NCBI GenBank assembly: GCA_963722585.1
Contig: CAVRNU010000035.1
Location: forward strand, 92,059-156,058
Reading direction: 5' to 3'
From: KBS-96 sp963722585
GTDB lineage: Bacteria > Acidobacteriota > Terriglobia > Bryobacterales > Bryobacteraceae
DNA length: 64,000 nucleotides
The notes beneath the pieces were generated by a model. That model saw nothing but the letters and a program-made list of their open reading frames with translations, was not told where the DNA came from and did no database searches. A program made the translations under genes and the position numbers. Positions 17,947 through 26,150 of the stretch are shown piece by piece; the stretch's first letter is position 1, and each line of letters starts with the position of its first letter.

Positions 17947-20132
17947 ATGGCGTCGAAGAACGTCCACGCGACGGACGTAATCGAAGTTGGAAACCAATTC
18001 TACATTCGGGCTCAGTCATCGCTCGCCGACAGCCGCACTCTCGTACTTTCGCATGGCGACACGTTCGGTGTATTCGACCGATATGGGAACGTTCAACCTA
18101 TCGGGAGCGGACAGCAAGGCATTTTCCACCAGGAAACGCGTTATCTTTCACGGCTCGAGCTTCTTGTCTCCGGTTTTCGTCCGCTTCTGCTAAGTTCAAC
18201 CGTTCGCGATGATAACGTCCTGCTTGCGGCCGACTTGATGAATCCGGACATAGAAGCCGTACCTGGCGAATCTCTGCAGCGGGGAACGCTCCATATTTAC
18301 CGCCGCAAGTTTCTGAGCGATGGCGCGTGTTTCGACGAGATAGCCGTCCACAACTATGGCCAAAGGCTTGTCGATGTGGAGTTGTCATTCGCCTTTGAAT
18401 CGGATTTCGCGGATATCTTTGAAGTGCGGGGTCAGAAACGAGAGCGGCGCGGCGTTCGTCTGCGAGAAGAAATCGAAAAGTCGAGCGTCACGCTGGCCTA
18501 TGAAGGTCTGGACCACATAACACAGCGAACGCGAATCGAGTGTTCCGCGCTGTCTTGTGTCGTCCACGCCTCTGGCATCTCGGTGCCCATTCGTCTGGAA
18601 CCTCAGCAGGGCACTGTTTTTTCTTGAACATTGCCTGCGAGAGCAACGGCGTACCGCGCAAGCTAGCCAGTTACGAAGACGCATTAGTTCGAATTAACGA
18701 AGAACGTCGTTCGTCTCCTGTCGGCGATTTGGGCATCTTCACATCGAACGAACAATTGAACGACTGGCTGAACCGCTCGCGGGCCGATCTCGAGATGATG
18801 ATAGCGTCTACCGATTATGGCCCGTATCCATACGCGGGAGTTCCGTGGTTCAGCACGGTGTTCGGCCGGGACGGCATCATTACGGCTCTTGAAATACTGT
18901 GGCTTGCCCCAACGGTCGCAAAAGGCGTGCTTTCCTATCTGGCCGCTACACAATCGAAAAGCCATGACCCGGAGCGTGATGCCGAGCCTGGCAAGATTCT
19001 GCACGAAATGCGAAAAGGCGAAATGGCCCGGCTTCGAGAAGTCCCGTTCGACCGTTATTACGGCAGCGTGGACGCAACGCCGTTATTTGTTCTGCTCGCG
19101 GCAGCCTACTACGAGCGAACGGCCGATATTGAATTCATCCGAAGCATTTGGCCCAACCTCGAGGCTGCGCTCGAATGGATCGATCGGTTCGGCGATGTCG
19201 ACGGCGACGGCTTCGTAGAGTATGCCCGGCACTCGGAGACGGGCCTCCTACAGCAAGGATGGAAAGATTCGCAAGACTCCGTGTTTCACGATGATGGAAG
19301 CCTGGCGAGCGGACCTATAGCTTTGTGCGAAGTGCAATCCTACGTATACGCCGCGAAATCGCGAATTGCCGCCATCGCCGACAGCCTGGGTTTTCAACGA
19401 AGGGGCGAGAAGCTGCACGCGGAGGCGGAGGAACTCCGCAAAAGGTTTGAGGATGCGTTTTGGTCGGAGGAGCTGTCGATGTACGCGATGGCTCTCGACG
19501 GCAGCAAACGCCAGTGCCGTATCCGGAGTTCGAATGCGGGGCATTGTCTGTTTTCGGGCATAGCCTCGCCGGCTCACAGCCGACGCACTATGGATTCGCT
19601 ACTGGCGCCTGCGTTTTTTTCCGGGTGGGGTATTCGCACGGTGGCAACCAGCGAAAAACGTTTCAATCCCATGTCGTATCATAATGGGTCGGTTTGGCCG
19701 CACGATAACGCGCTGATCGCACTGGGAGCTCTGAATTCTCGACAGAAGGATCTTGCATTGAGAATCATGTCCGGTCTTTTGGATCTGTCGATCTTTATCG
19801 AATTGCATCGTTTGCCTGAACTCATTTGCGGATTCGCGCGGCGCTCGGGAAAGGCTCCGACGTTGTACCCGGTGGCTTGCGCGCCGCAGGCCTGGGCCGC
19901 CGGGGCTGCCTTCCTCGTGCTTCAGGCGTGCCTGGGCATCTCGATCGACGCAAAGGAATCGCGCGTATATCTCCGCCACACCGCGCTGCCGGGGGCAATC
20001 GCGCAGGTCCGAATACAAAATCTGAAAATAGGCGACGCCTCTGTCGATCTGGCCTTCGACAGGCACAAAGAAACCGTGGGAGTGGACGTTGTCAGGCGAA
20101 CCGGCGATATAGAAGTCGTGGCTCTTGGGTAG
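17947..20132 (+). pseudogene. Glycogen-debranching-type enzyme (amylo-alpha-1,6-glucosidase family), interrupted by a -1 frameshift
   Basis: Two reading frames together make one enzyme of about 728 residues. The first (17947-18627) is the N-terminal glycogen-debranching domain, with DRYGNVQPIGSGQQGIFH and QETRYLSRLELLV. The second carries the (alpha/alpha)6 glucosidase domain: GVPWFSTVFGRDGIITALEI, DSQDSVFHDDGSLA and MSYHNGSVWPHDNALIALG. The break is at the T6 run 18616-18621. With seven Ts the frame continues as GTVFFLNIACESNG and nothing is lost. A real mutation, a homopolymer sequencing error, or slippage on the T-run are all possible. Both halves look conserved, so decay is recent if real. 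Confidence 0.8.
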
Positions 20133-20189
20133 ATAAGCAGACGGCTCGCGATGCGCGATCTTCCATAACGGATGGCGCGGCACTCATGG

Positions 20190-22109
20190 CTACTGCTTGT
20201 CTGTCGAGGGCGCGCCGGCTGCGACCTGTTCTTGAGCAAACTTGAGGGATGCCCGGCGGAGGCGCTTCGATTCGGCCAGCGCCTGTTGCGCAAGGGCCGT
20301 TTTGCCCTGTTTTTGGTAAGCGCGATAGAGAAGATAGTGCAGATCGCCATATTGATCGAGAGGGAGGGCCTGCTCGAGTTGAGCGGCCGCGCCGGCGGCG
20401 TCTTCCTGTTTCCATAAAATTCTGCCCAGCAATTCGTGCGCAGGGAGAAGGCTGGGGTCGAGCGAGAGAGCCTTCTTGGCGCGATCCGCAGCGCGGATTT
20501 CGTTTCCGGATGCCAGATCGATTTTGCCTGCCAAAATCAGAATGGAGGGCGAATTCGGTTTGAGCGTAAAAGCGGCTTCAGCTTCTGTAGAAGCTTCGCG
20601 AACGCGATTCTGACCGAGCAGCAGCGTGGCGAGCGCCGCGCGCGCTGTCGGATCTTGCGGGTCGATTTGGGAGGCACGCTGGTAGTTTTCAATCGCTCCC
20701 TGAGAATCGTCGCGAATCTCGTCGTATTCCGCGCGAAGCCGGTAGGCCAGCGCTGACGATGGATAGCGCTCAAGCAGTTGGTCAAAGCAATGATTGGACA
20801 GACCGATGTAGGTCTGAATCAGCCAGTAACTCCATTTGGCACGTTCCGCTGCCGCCACTTCAGAGGAGTGCTCGAGCGTTTCCGCAGCCTTATCAAAGTC
20901 ACCCACACGAACATAGGCCGCGCCAAGCATCGCGATTTCGGAGCCACTCGCGTGGGCGTCTAGCGCTCGAATGCATTGCTCGTCGAGCCCTGCATCGCAG
21001 TCTTTTGTTGCGGCCGCCGATTGCGTCATTTTCGGTTGGCCGCCGGTAAGCGTTTCAAGCACGGCAGCCGCTTCCCGGTCCTTCCCGCGTTTCAAGAGCG
21101 CAAGCGCCTTGATGTACCGGCTGCCTGCATCGTTAAAATTTGAGCCTGCGTCCAGAACCGAGCTGGCTGATTGAGGCGTAAACAGAGAGGCGAACTCGGA
21201 TGCCTTCCCGGCCAAATATCGCGGGTTACTTGCCCAGGCAGCGGTAAAGCGCTCGCGTGCTATCGCAAGGTTTCCGCCGAGCAGGGCCGCTTCCGCCGAT
21301 CCAGCGAGACCTGGCTCCGATCGCTTCGCAATGGCAAGCTCCTTGTCGAATTCCGCGACTGCTTCACTTAATTTCGAAACGTGCAGAAGCGCAAGTCCGA
21401 AGGCGGCGTGAAAACCTGGCTCAGAAGGAGAGATAGAAGCCGCTTCGCCATAGAAGCGCTCGGCGAGTTTCCAGTTCGCATTCTGCGCTGCCACATCCGC
21501 GTTCAACCGTTTTGTCCAGCGATCGGCGGGAAAGCTCTGCCTCATCGCGAACGTGAGAGTCCGGGCGGAATCGAGATATTGCCGTCCTAGCTGGTACCAA
21601 CTATCGGCATCCGCCGGCCGCAAGCCGTAAAGCTGTGCTCCGCAGCGTGCCGCGTCGGCAAACCGCTCGGCCTTTACAAATGCAGCGCACAGCTTGCTTC
21701 TCACATCAGGTTCTTTGACGCCGTCTCGTATCGCGTCTTCGAGGGGAGCGATCGCAAGCGCAGGTTTACCGAGCTCGAGATAGTCTGATCCAAGCACAAA
21801 GTTCGCTCCGCCAAGCTCGGTGCTCGATTTGCGGGCGGCCGCCAGCGATTCCACAGCGTGCGGCAAATCGCCCATCGCGTGGTACGCGAGTCCTAGATCG
21901 GCTTGCGCCTGATATAGCGACGGGTCGAGCCTGACGATTTTTCTGAAATCGTCGACCGCAGTTTTGAAATTTCCGCTTTCGAGCGCCTGTTTCCCCGACT
22001 GGAAGAGATCCTGCACCTGATCGGGCGCGCGCTGCCCCCAGGCATTCGCGATCGACAGTAGAAAAGCGATGAGAATCGCGGACCTGAACATTCGGAGAGA
22101 CAGAAACAT
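20190..22109 (-). CDS. Exported tetratricopeptide-repeat protein
   Basis: Product is about 639 residues. A signal peptide (LIAFLLSIANAWG) precedes repeated 34-residue TPR helices, for example NFKTAVDDFRKIVRLDPSLY, GAIENYQRASQIDPQDPTAR and AQLEQALPLDQYGDLHYLLY. TPR proteins scaffold protein contacts; no catalytic motif is visible. The start is ambiguous: ATGs at 22109 and 22091 and a TTG at 22124 all retain the signal, and none has a good Shine-Dalgarno sequence. It is divergent from the small membrane protein gene. Confidence 0.85.
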   Translation of the reverse strand: MFLSLRMFRSAILIAFLLSIANAWGQRAPDQVQDLFQSGKQALESGNFKTAVDDFRKIVRLDPSLYQAQADLGLAYHAMGDLPHAVESLAAARKSSTELGGANFVLGSDYLELGKPALAIAPLEDAIRDGVKEPDVRSKLCAAFVKAERFADAARCGAQLYGLRPADADSWYQLGRQYLDSARTLTFAMRQSFPADRWTKRLNADVAAQNANWKLAERFYGEAASISPSEPGFHAAFGLALLHVSKLSEAVAEFDKELAIAKRSEPGLAGSAEAALLGGNLAIARERFTAAWASNPRYLAGKASEFASLFTPQSASSVLDAGSNFNDAGSRYIKALALLKRGKDREAAAVLETLTGGQPKMTQSAAATKDCDAGLDEQCIRALDAHASGSEIAMLGAAYVRVGDFDKAAETLEHSSEVAAAERAKWSYWLIQTYIGLSNHCFDQLLERYPSSALAYRLRAEYDEIRDDSQGAIENYQRASQIDPQDPTARAALATLLLGQNRVREASTEAEAAFTLKPNSPSILILAGKIDLASGNEIRAADRAKKALSLDPSLLPAHELLGRILWKQEDAAGAAAQLEQALPLDQYGDLHYLLYRAYQKQGKTALAQQALAESKRLRRASLKFAQEQVAAGAPSTDKQ

Positions 22110-22136
22110 CGGGCCGAACTGCAAGCTACTACAATA

Positions 22137-22433
22137 ATGTCACTGAGACTCGTGATCTTTTATATTAAGCGCGCGATTGTCAGCCTGGTTCTTGCGTTCG
22201 TGGTTGTCTATGCCGCCGATTTTGGGTGGATCGAATACAGAGCGTCTGGAACCGAAGCGTTTGGCTCGATTCAGGTGGAACGCTACTATGCGGTGAAACA
22301 GAAAGACGGGAAGACGGAGTATATGTTCGATAAGCCAGCCGCGGAAACCTGTGTGAATTCAATCTTCCCGCATTGGGGCCACAGCCCTTGCTGGTATCTC
22401 AGCCGCCACACGCGGAAACGCGTCGACATGTAG
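22137..22433 (+). CDS. Small membrane-anchored protein of unknown function
   Basis: Product is 98 residues. One N-terminal hydrophobic helix (IVSLVLAFVVVYAADFGWIEY) is followed by a polar domain. The C-terminal segment ETCVNSIFPHWGHSPCWYLS, then RHTRKRVDM, has two cysteines, histidines and aromatics. I believe similar proteins occur in other acidobacteria, but I cannot name a function. It is likely exported with the Cys pair in the periplasm. It stands alone, 27 bases before the divergently placed TPR start and convergent with lemA. Confidence 0.65.
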   Translation: MSLRLVIFYIKRAIVSLVLAFVVVYAADFGWIEYRASGTEAFGSIQVERYYAVKQKDGKTEYMFDKPAAETCVNSIFPHWGHSPCWYLSRHTRKRVDM

Positions 22434-22460
22434 CGTGCGCTTGTGACACACTCGGCCGCA

Positions 22461-23027
22461 TCAGAATTTCACGGCCGGCACTTTGCGTTCCTGCTCAGTT
22501 GTCTTGAAATAAGCGTCGTTGCGCTGAAAACCGAATAAGCTCGCCGCGAGGTTTTTGGGGAAGAGCGCGATGTCGGTGTTGTACTTGGTGATGGCCTCGT
22601 TGTAATCGCGCCTGGACACGGCAATGCGGTTCTCCGTTCCGGACAACTCGTCTTGCAGCCGTTGGAAATTTTCATTCGATTTCAATTCCGGATAGCGCTC
22701 CTGGAGAACAAGCAGCCTTCCCAGCGCGCCAGTGAGCTGATTGTTGGCATCGATTTCCTTTTGCGGCGACGGAGCATTCAAAAGGCGGGAACGAGCCGCG
22801 GCAATGTCTCCGAATACAGTTTGTTCCTGTTTAGCAAACCCTTTTACGGTCTCTACCAGATTGGGAATCAGATCGGCACGGCGCTTCAGGTCGTTATCCA
22901 CTTGCGCCCATTTGCCTTGTATGTCGTTCTGCTCTTTGACAAGGTCATTGCGGACGCCAAACAAGTAGCTGCCTGCGATGACCGCCCCGAGGACGATCAC
23001 ACCCAGAACAAGTAATGCACCTTTCAT
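22461..23027 (-). CDS. lemA: LemA family protein
   Basis: Product is 188 residues, the family's usual length. An N-terminal membrane helix (LLVLGVIVLGAVIAGSYLFG) is followed by the LemA helical domain, with RRADLIPNLVETVKGFAKQEQ, SRLLNAP, and a typical ending with NDAYFKTTE and VPAVKF. LemA proteins are membrane-anchored with the helical domain on the outer face; their role is unclear. GGAGATTAAAGA before the ATG gives a good ribosome-binding site. It is the last gene of a TPM, nucleotidyltransferase, LemA cluster; LemA and TPM proteins are frequent partners. Confidence 0.95.
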   Translation of the reverse strand: MKGALLVLGVIVLGAVIAGSYLFGVRNDLVKEQNDIQGKWAQVDNDLKRRADLIPNLVETVKGFAKQEQTVFGDIAAARSRLLNAPSPQKEIDANNQLTGALGRLLVLQERYPELKSNENFQRLQDELSGTENRIAVSRRDYNEAITKYNTDIALFPKNLAASLFGFQRNDAYFKTTEQERKVPAVKF

Positions 23028-23056
23028 TCTTTAATCTCCATTACGACGTATGAGGG

Positions 23057-23767
23057 CTATTTATCGATCTCATCGACAAACGTAATAAGCGTTTCGATCT
23101 CTTTCAGATACTTTTCAAATAATAGGACAGCATCGGAGTGGTTTGAAAGCTTGCCAGAGGCGCGAAGGCTAAGAACGGTTTTGAAGGCGTCGAACGGGAG
23201 GCCCAGAACCTTTTCAAAATCGGCCACCACCTCCTGCTTCGCCCAGCGTGCCTCCCGTCCACTCAGCAGAAGGGCGTGACGGCCCACGACGCAGAAGGTG
23301 GAAACGGAGTCGGCGAGCAGCGCAATGAGATCCTTCGGCCGCGACAGGACCTCGGCGGCCTTCTGGCGCAAGCGCAGCAGCTTCGAACGCAGTTCGTGTT
23401 CCACCTGCGCTCGGTAGAAGGAGCGATCCACGGTGATTTCGGCGATGATGTCGCTCCCCGCCAAGACGCGCCGGTGAATCTGCATGTCGTGAAATTCCAT
23501 GGGAAAGCAGTCGGTCGAGGTACGCACCTCAACGGCGCTCATCAGCAGCGGGGGAGGATTCTTTTGTTCGCGCCACCATCGAAAGATGGGCTCCGATTCG
23601 AGTAGTTCGCGCGAAGAAACCTGGCTGAGCACGCACAGAACATTCAGATCCGACGCTCTTTGGTTCCAATCGCCCGAAGCCGCCGACCCAAAGAGAATGG
23701 CAGAGACCAGGCGATCGCCAAAGGTCGATTTGAGACGCGTGGCCAGTTCATTAAGTTTGTCCTGCAT
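23057..23767 (-). CDS. Nucleotidyltransferase-fold protein (Pol-beta superfamily, MNT-like)
   Basis: Product is 236 residues, starting MQDKLNELATRLK at 23767 behind GGGAGGGG. The N-terminal motif ILFGSAASGD...SDLNVL matches the Pol-beta superfamily signature (GS at residues 27-28, first acidic residue Asp40). The second metal-ligand position is Asn42 rather than Asp. The rest is helical (LRLRQKAAEVLSRPKDL). A longer frame extends upstream but only overlaps the glycine-rich 3' end of the TPM gene and is rejected. Set between TPM and LemA genes, it may modify or sense something at the envelope, or be a catalytically altered relative. Function is not established. Confidence 0.75.
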   Translation of the reverse strand: MQDKLNELATRLKSTFGDRLVSAILFGSAASGDWNQRASDLNVLCVLSQVSSRELLESEPIFRWWREQKNPPPLLMSAVEVRTSTDCFPMEFHDMQIHRRVLAGSDIIAEITVDRSFYRAQVEHELRSKLLRLRQKAAEVLSRPKDLIALLADSVSTFCVVGRHALLLSGREARWAKQEVVADFEKVLGLPFDAFKTVLSLRASGKLSNHSDAVLLFEKYLKEIETLITFVDEIDK

Positions 23768-23795
23768 CTGAGATCCCCTCCCGCAAGGTGTTTCG

Positions 23796-24629
23796 TCACC
23801 AGTCGCTCGATGCGCCACCACCGCCGGAACTCCCGCCTCCGAACCCGCCGAATCCGCCTCCGCCGCCACCGCCGGAGTCCCAGCCTCCGAATCCTCCGCC
23901 GCCCCAGCCGCTTGAGCGGCCGCCACCCAGCATGCTTCCGATTATCATTCCAGGAATAAATCCGCCGCCTCCTCCGCCGCCCCCTCGACCGCTGCGGCCG
24001 CCGCGGCTCAAAAGCCAGAAAAGAAAAAAGATTCCAAGAACGATGAGCGGGAAAGGAATGCCTCGCCTGTGTACGGCGACAGGGCGAGGCGCAGGAACGC
24101 TCGCCACAGCGGGAGGCGCCACACCTTTTCCTTGGGCGATCCGCGCAGCAATCCCTTGTACTGCCTGAAAGATAGCCGATCCATAACTTCCCGCTTGCAG
24201 TTCCGGACGGACAGAGCGAAGAATCGCGCCGGAATCGGCATCGGTTACATACTGCTCGACGCCATAGCCGACTTCGATTCGACTTTTTCGATCGTTCACG
24301 GAGATCAGGAGCAATACACCCAAGTTGCCCTGCTTGCTGCCTACGCCAAAATGCCGGAAGAGTTGATTGGCAATGGTTTCAATATCGCGGCCATCGAGTG
24401 ACGGGATGGTGACCGCCGCAATTTGTACACTCAGCGACTGCTCGGCGCGATAGCAGTACGTTTCGATCTGCTGACGGCTCGCGGGATCGACTACGTTCGC
24501 ATAGTCGCTGAGATAGCCTTGCGGCTTCAGCGAATCGATGTCGAGCGCGGCAAAGGACGGGAAAACGCACCAAAGAATCGCGAAAAAGGAAAAGAGTCTA
24601 ATCAGACGGTGGGGAGCGCGGATGCGCAT
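23796..24629 (-). CDS. TPM-domain (YgcG-like) membrane protein with glycine-rich tail
   Basis: Product is 277 residues. A signal peptide (MRIRAPHRLIRLFSFFAIL) leads to the TPM domain (LSDYANVVDPASRQQIETYC, IEVGYGVEQYVTDADSGAIL, RSVRPELQAGSYGSAI). A membrane helix follows (IPFPLIVLGIFFLFWLLSRG), then a long Gly/Ser tail of about 70 residues ending GGGGASSDW. The tail is low-complexity and common in this family; its repeated codons look like a DNA repeat but code in frame. First gene of the cluster with the nucleotidyltransferase and LemA. Confidence 0.9.
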   Translation of the reverse strand: MRIRAPHRLIRLFSFFAILWCVFPSFAALDIDSLKPQGYLSDYANVVDPASRQQIETYCYRAEQSLSVQIAAVTIPSLDGRDIETIANQLFRHFGVGSKQGNLGVLLLISVNDRKSRIEVGYGVEQYVTDADSGAILRSVRPELQAGSYGSAIFQAVQGIAARIAQGKGVAPPAVASVPAPRPVAVHRRGIPFPLIVLGIFFLFWLLSRGGRSGRGGGGGGGGFIPGMIIGSMLGGGRSSGWGGGGFGGWDSGGGGGGGFGGFGGGSSGGGGASSDW

Positions 24630-24670
24630 GTATCCACTTAAGGATACTGGATGCCGGTGTTTGAGCGATA

Positions 24671-25048
24671 CTAGGCGAGCGCGCTGAGGATATCGGTGTG
24701 GATGAAATCGTCACCTCTGAAGAGCAGCGGAAGGTTCAGTTCTCTGGCGGTGGCATAGACGGCACAATCGACAAAATTCAGCGCAGCCCGGTGTCGGCGT
24801 TTGCCATAACGCAGGAATGCCTCACGCGCGACCAATGCCGTTGATGCGGCGAATTCGATGACGCTGATATTGCCGTCCCGAATCAGCCGGTCCAGATCAC
24901 TCAGTTCGTCAGTGAGAACCATACTTGCCTCAAGCATCGCGACACTGGACAACAGCGCTTGGGGAGCTGCTGTGATTGCTCTCAGGATCCGTTCGAAATC
25001 CGGCTCTTTTCTGATGATCGCGACAAGAGCGGAGGTGTCAATCACCAT
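24671..25048 (-). CDS. vapC: VapC-type PIN-domain toxin
   Basis: Product is 125 residues. The PIN-domain acidic residues are visible: Asp4 in MVIDTSALVAI, Glu in LEASMVL, and the Asp in NFVDCAVYATA followed by FRGDDF. VapC toxins are Mg-dependent RNases, usually cutting tRNA or rRNA, and are held inactive by VapB. The ATG directly follows the antitoxin TAA with no spacer, so the pair is co-translated. The motif FRGDDFIHTDILSAL is typical of the chromosomal VapC family. Confidence 0.92.
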   Translation of the reverse strand: MVIDTSALVAIIRKEPDFERILRAITAAPQALLSSVAMLEASMVLTDELSDLDRLIRDGNISVIEFAASTALVAREAFLRYGKRRHRAALNFVDCAVYATARELNLPLLFRGDDFIHTDILSALA

Positions 25049-25351
25049 TTACTCTTCGTCTTTGATCCCGAGTTCCTTCTTCAGCGCCGGACTTAGATTC
25101 GGCATCGGCGCGTCATCGTGCCACAGCCAGTCGTAGTACTCCTTCGGAATCGGCTCGGGGGGCACTTCAGGCGGCGGTCCAAGCCACTTCCTGATCCGGT
25201 CGTATCGCTCCTGTGCCGTCGCCTGCCGGTCGAGCTTTGCGACTTCAGAGCGCAGTAGATCGCGGAGCGCGCCGGTCTTTGTGGTGTTCTTGAGCTTGGC
25301 GTAACGCTCGATCAACTCACTGGTTTCCTGGTCCTCGATGTAGACAGGCAT
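25049..25351 (-). CDS. vapB: VapB-type antitoxin
   Basis: Product is about 100 residues starting MPVYIEDQETSELIERYAKL, a DNA-binding N-terminus of the PSK/VapB sort. A proline-rich linker (GPPPEVPPEPIPKEYYDWLW) leads to a toxin-wrapping C-terminus. It neutralises VapC and represses its own promoter. An upstream ATG at 25369 would add six residues, but it lies inside the inverted repeat that looks like the operator, so 25351 is preferred. Confidence 0.85.
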   Translation of the reverse strand: MPVYIEDQETSELIERYAKLKNTTKTGALRDLLRSEVAKLDRQATAQERYDRIRKWLGPPPEVPPEPIPKEYYDWLWHDDAPMPNLSPALKKELGIKDEE

Positions 25352-25363
25352 AACAGAAACACC

Positions 25364-25385
25364 CACCATAGGGTACCATATGGTG
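25364..25385. promoter_or_regulatory. Likely VapBC operator (inverted repeat)
   Basis: CACCATA (25364-25370) and TATGGTG (25379-25385) are perfect complements separated by 8 bases that contain the palindrome GGTACC. The site lies directly upstream of vapB, in the spacer from the preceding gene. Position and symmetry fit autorepression by the VapBC complex. Confidence 0.6.
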
Positions 25386-25390
25386 ATTCA

Positions 25391-26041
25391 TTATTGGCCC
25401 ACGCCCGTCAAATGCTGTCCCGGCAATGGGGAGGGGCGTTTCCGCGCCTTAATCAGCGGCTCGGTGAGAGACAGATCGATTTTGACGGGAGGATTTCCCG
25501 TGGTCTTGCAGACGAACGGTTCGAAATGGACCAGTTTTCCGTCGATGAAGACGAGCAGCATCCAGTTACCGGGCCGCACCTGCTCGAGTTGAAAGCTTCC
25601 GTCCTTCTCGATTCGTGCCGAGACTGAACCGTCGGCGTAAAGCTGCTCGAGGCGGACCCAGATTTTGGAGGGATCGGCAACATGAAGAACTTTCCCTGCG
25701 ACGTCCGGAAAGTCGGAGTCGTCCAGATCGCTCGCGGCACTGCCCACATCCACCGGAATCACTTGGTTGGTCCGATAGATCACCGCGCTTCCGTCCACGC
25801 GGCGATTCGTCTCGGCTATAGAGACAGAGTAGCTGTAGGGGCCTTCGGGAACATCGGTGCACACTGCGCCGGAACAGTGCGGGGCCAAGTCACGCTGGTG
25901 AAGCGGATCGGCGAGAGAAACTACGCGAATGGCAACGGGATCTCCAAACGCCGTGAACGCCCTGAAGCTCACTTGATACGAATCCGCTCGTGCCGCCACA
26001 GGCAGGAGGGAAAGGAGTAGAACCACGGGAATGTGCCGCAT
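25391..26041 (-). CDS. Secreted protein with carboxypeptidase-regulatory-like (beta-sandwich) character
   Basis: Product is 216 residues with a signal peptide (MRHIPVVLLLSLLPVAARA). The mature part is rich in beta-strands, and IEKDGSFQLEQVRPGNWMLL is the signature of CarboxypepD_reg-like domains used for binding or scaffolding outside the cell. Two cysteines (HCSGAVC) could form a disulfide. No catalytic motif was seen. It lies upstream of vapB on the same strand but is probably transcribed apart, since an operator separates them. Confidence 0.7.
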   Translation of the reverse strand: MRHIPVVLLLSLLPVAARADSYQVSFRAFTAFGDPVAIRVVSLADPLHQRDLAPHCSGAVCTDVPEGPYSYSVSIAETNRRVDGSAVIYRTNQVIPVDVGSAASDLDDSDFPDVAGKVLHVADPSKIWVRLEQLYADGSVSARIEKDGSFQLEQVRPGNWMLLVFIDGKLVHFEPFVCKTTGNPPVKIDLSLTEPLIKARKRPSPLPGQHLTGVGQ

Positions 26042-26150
26042 GCGCCAGTTACTTAAGCATACGCGCCCGCGTCCAGCGACGTTACGGGAAGGTCAACGGG
26101 CTCGATTGCGTCTTGAGCGGGCATGATCTCGTATCGCGTATAAGGAATAA

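Noticed and set aside
18600..18640. Programmed -1 ribosomal frameshift in the debranching enzyme
   Set aside because: The codons GTT TTT TCT do not form a good X XXY YYZ slippery heptamer and no strong downstream stem was seen; an indel or transcriptional slippage is more likely.
23768..23926. N-terminal extension of the nucleotidyltransferase frame
   Set aside because: Ala/Gly/Glu-rich residues are a frame shadow of the glycine-rich tail of the TPM gene; a good Shine-Dalgarno sequence precedes the internal ATG at 23767.
23796..23990. Repetitive G/C-rich DNA that looks like a tandem repeat or CRISPR-like tract
   Set aside because: It is the in-frame Gly/Ser tail of the TPM protein; there are no equal spacers or palindromic repeats.
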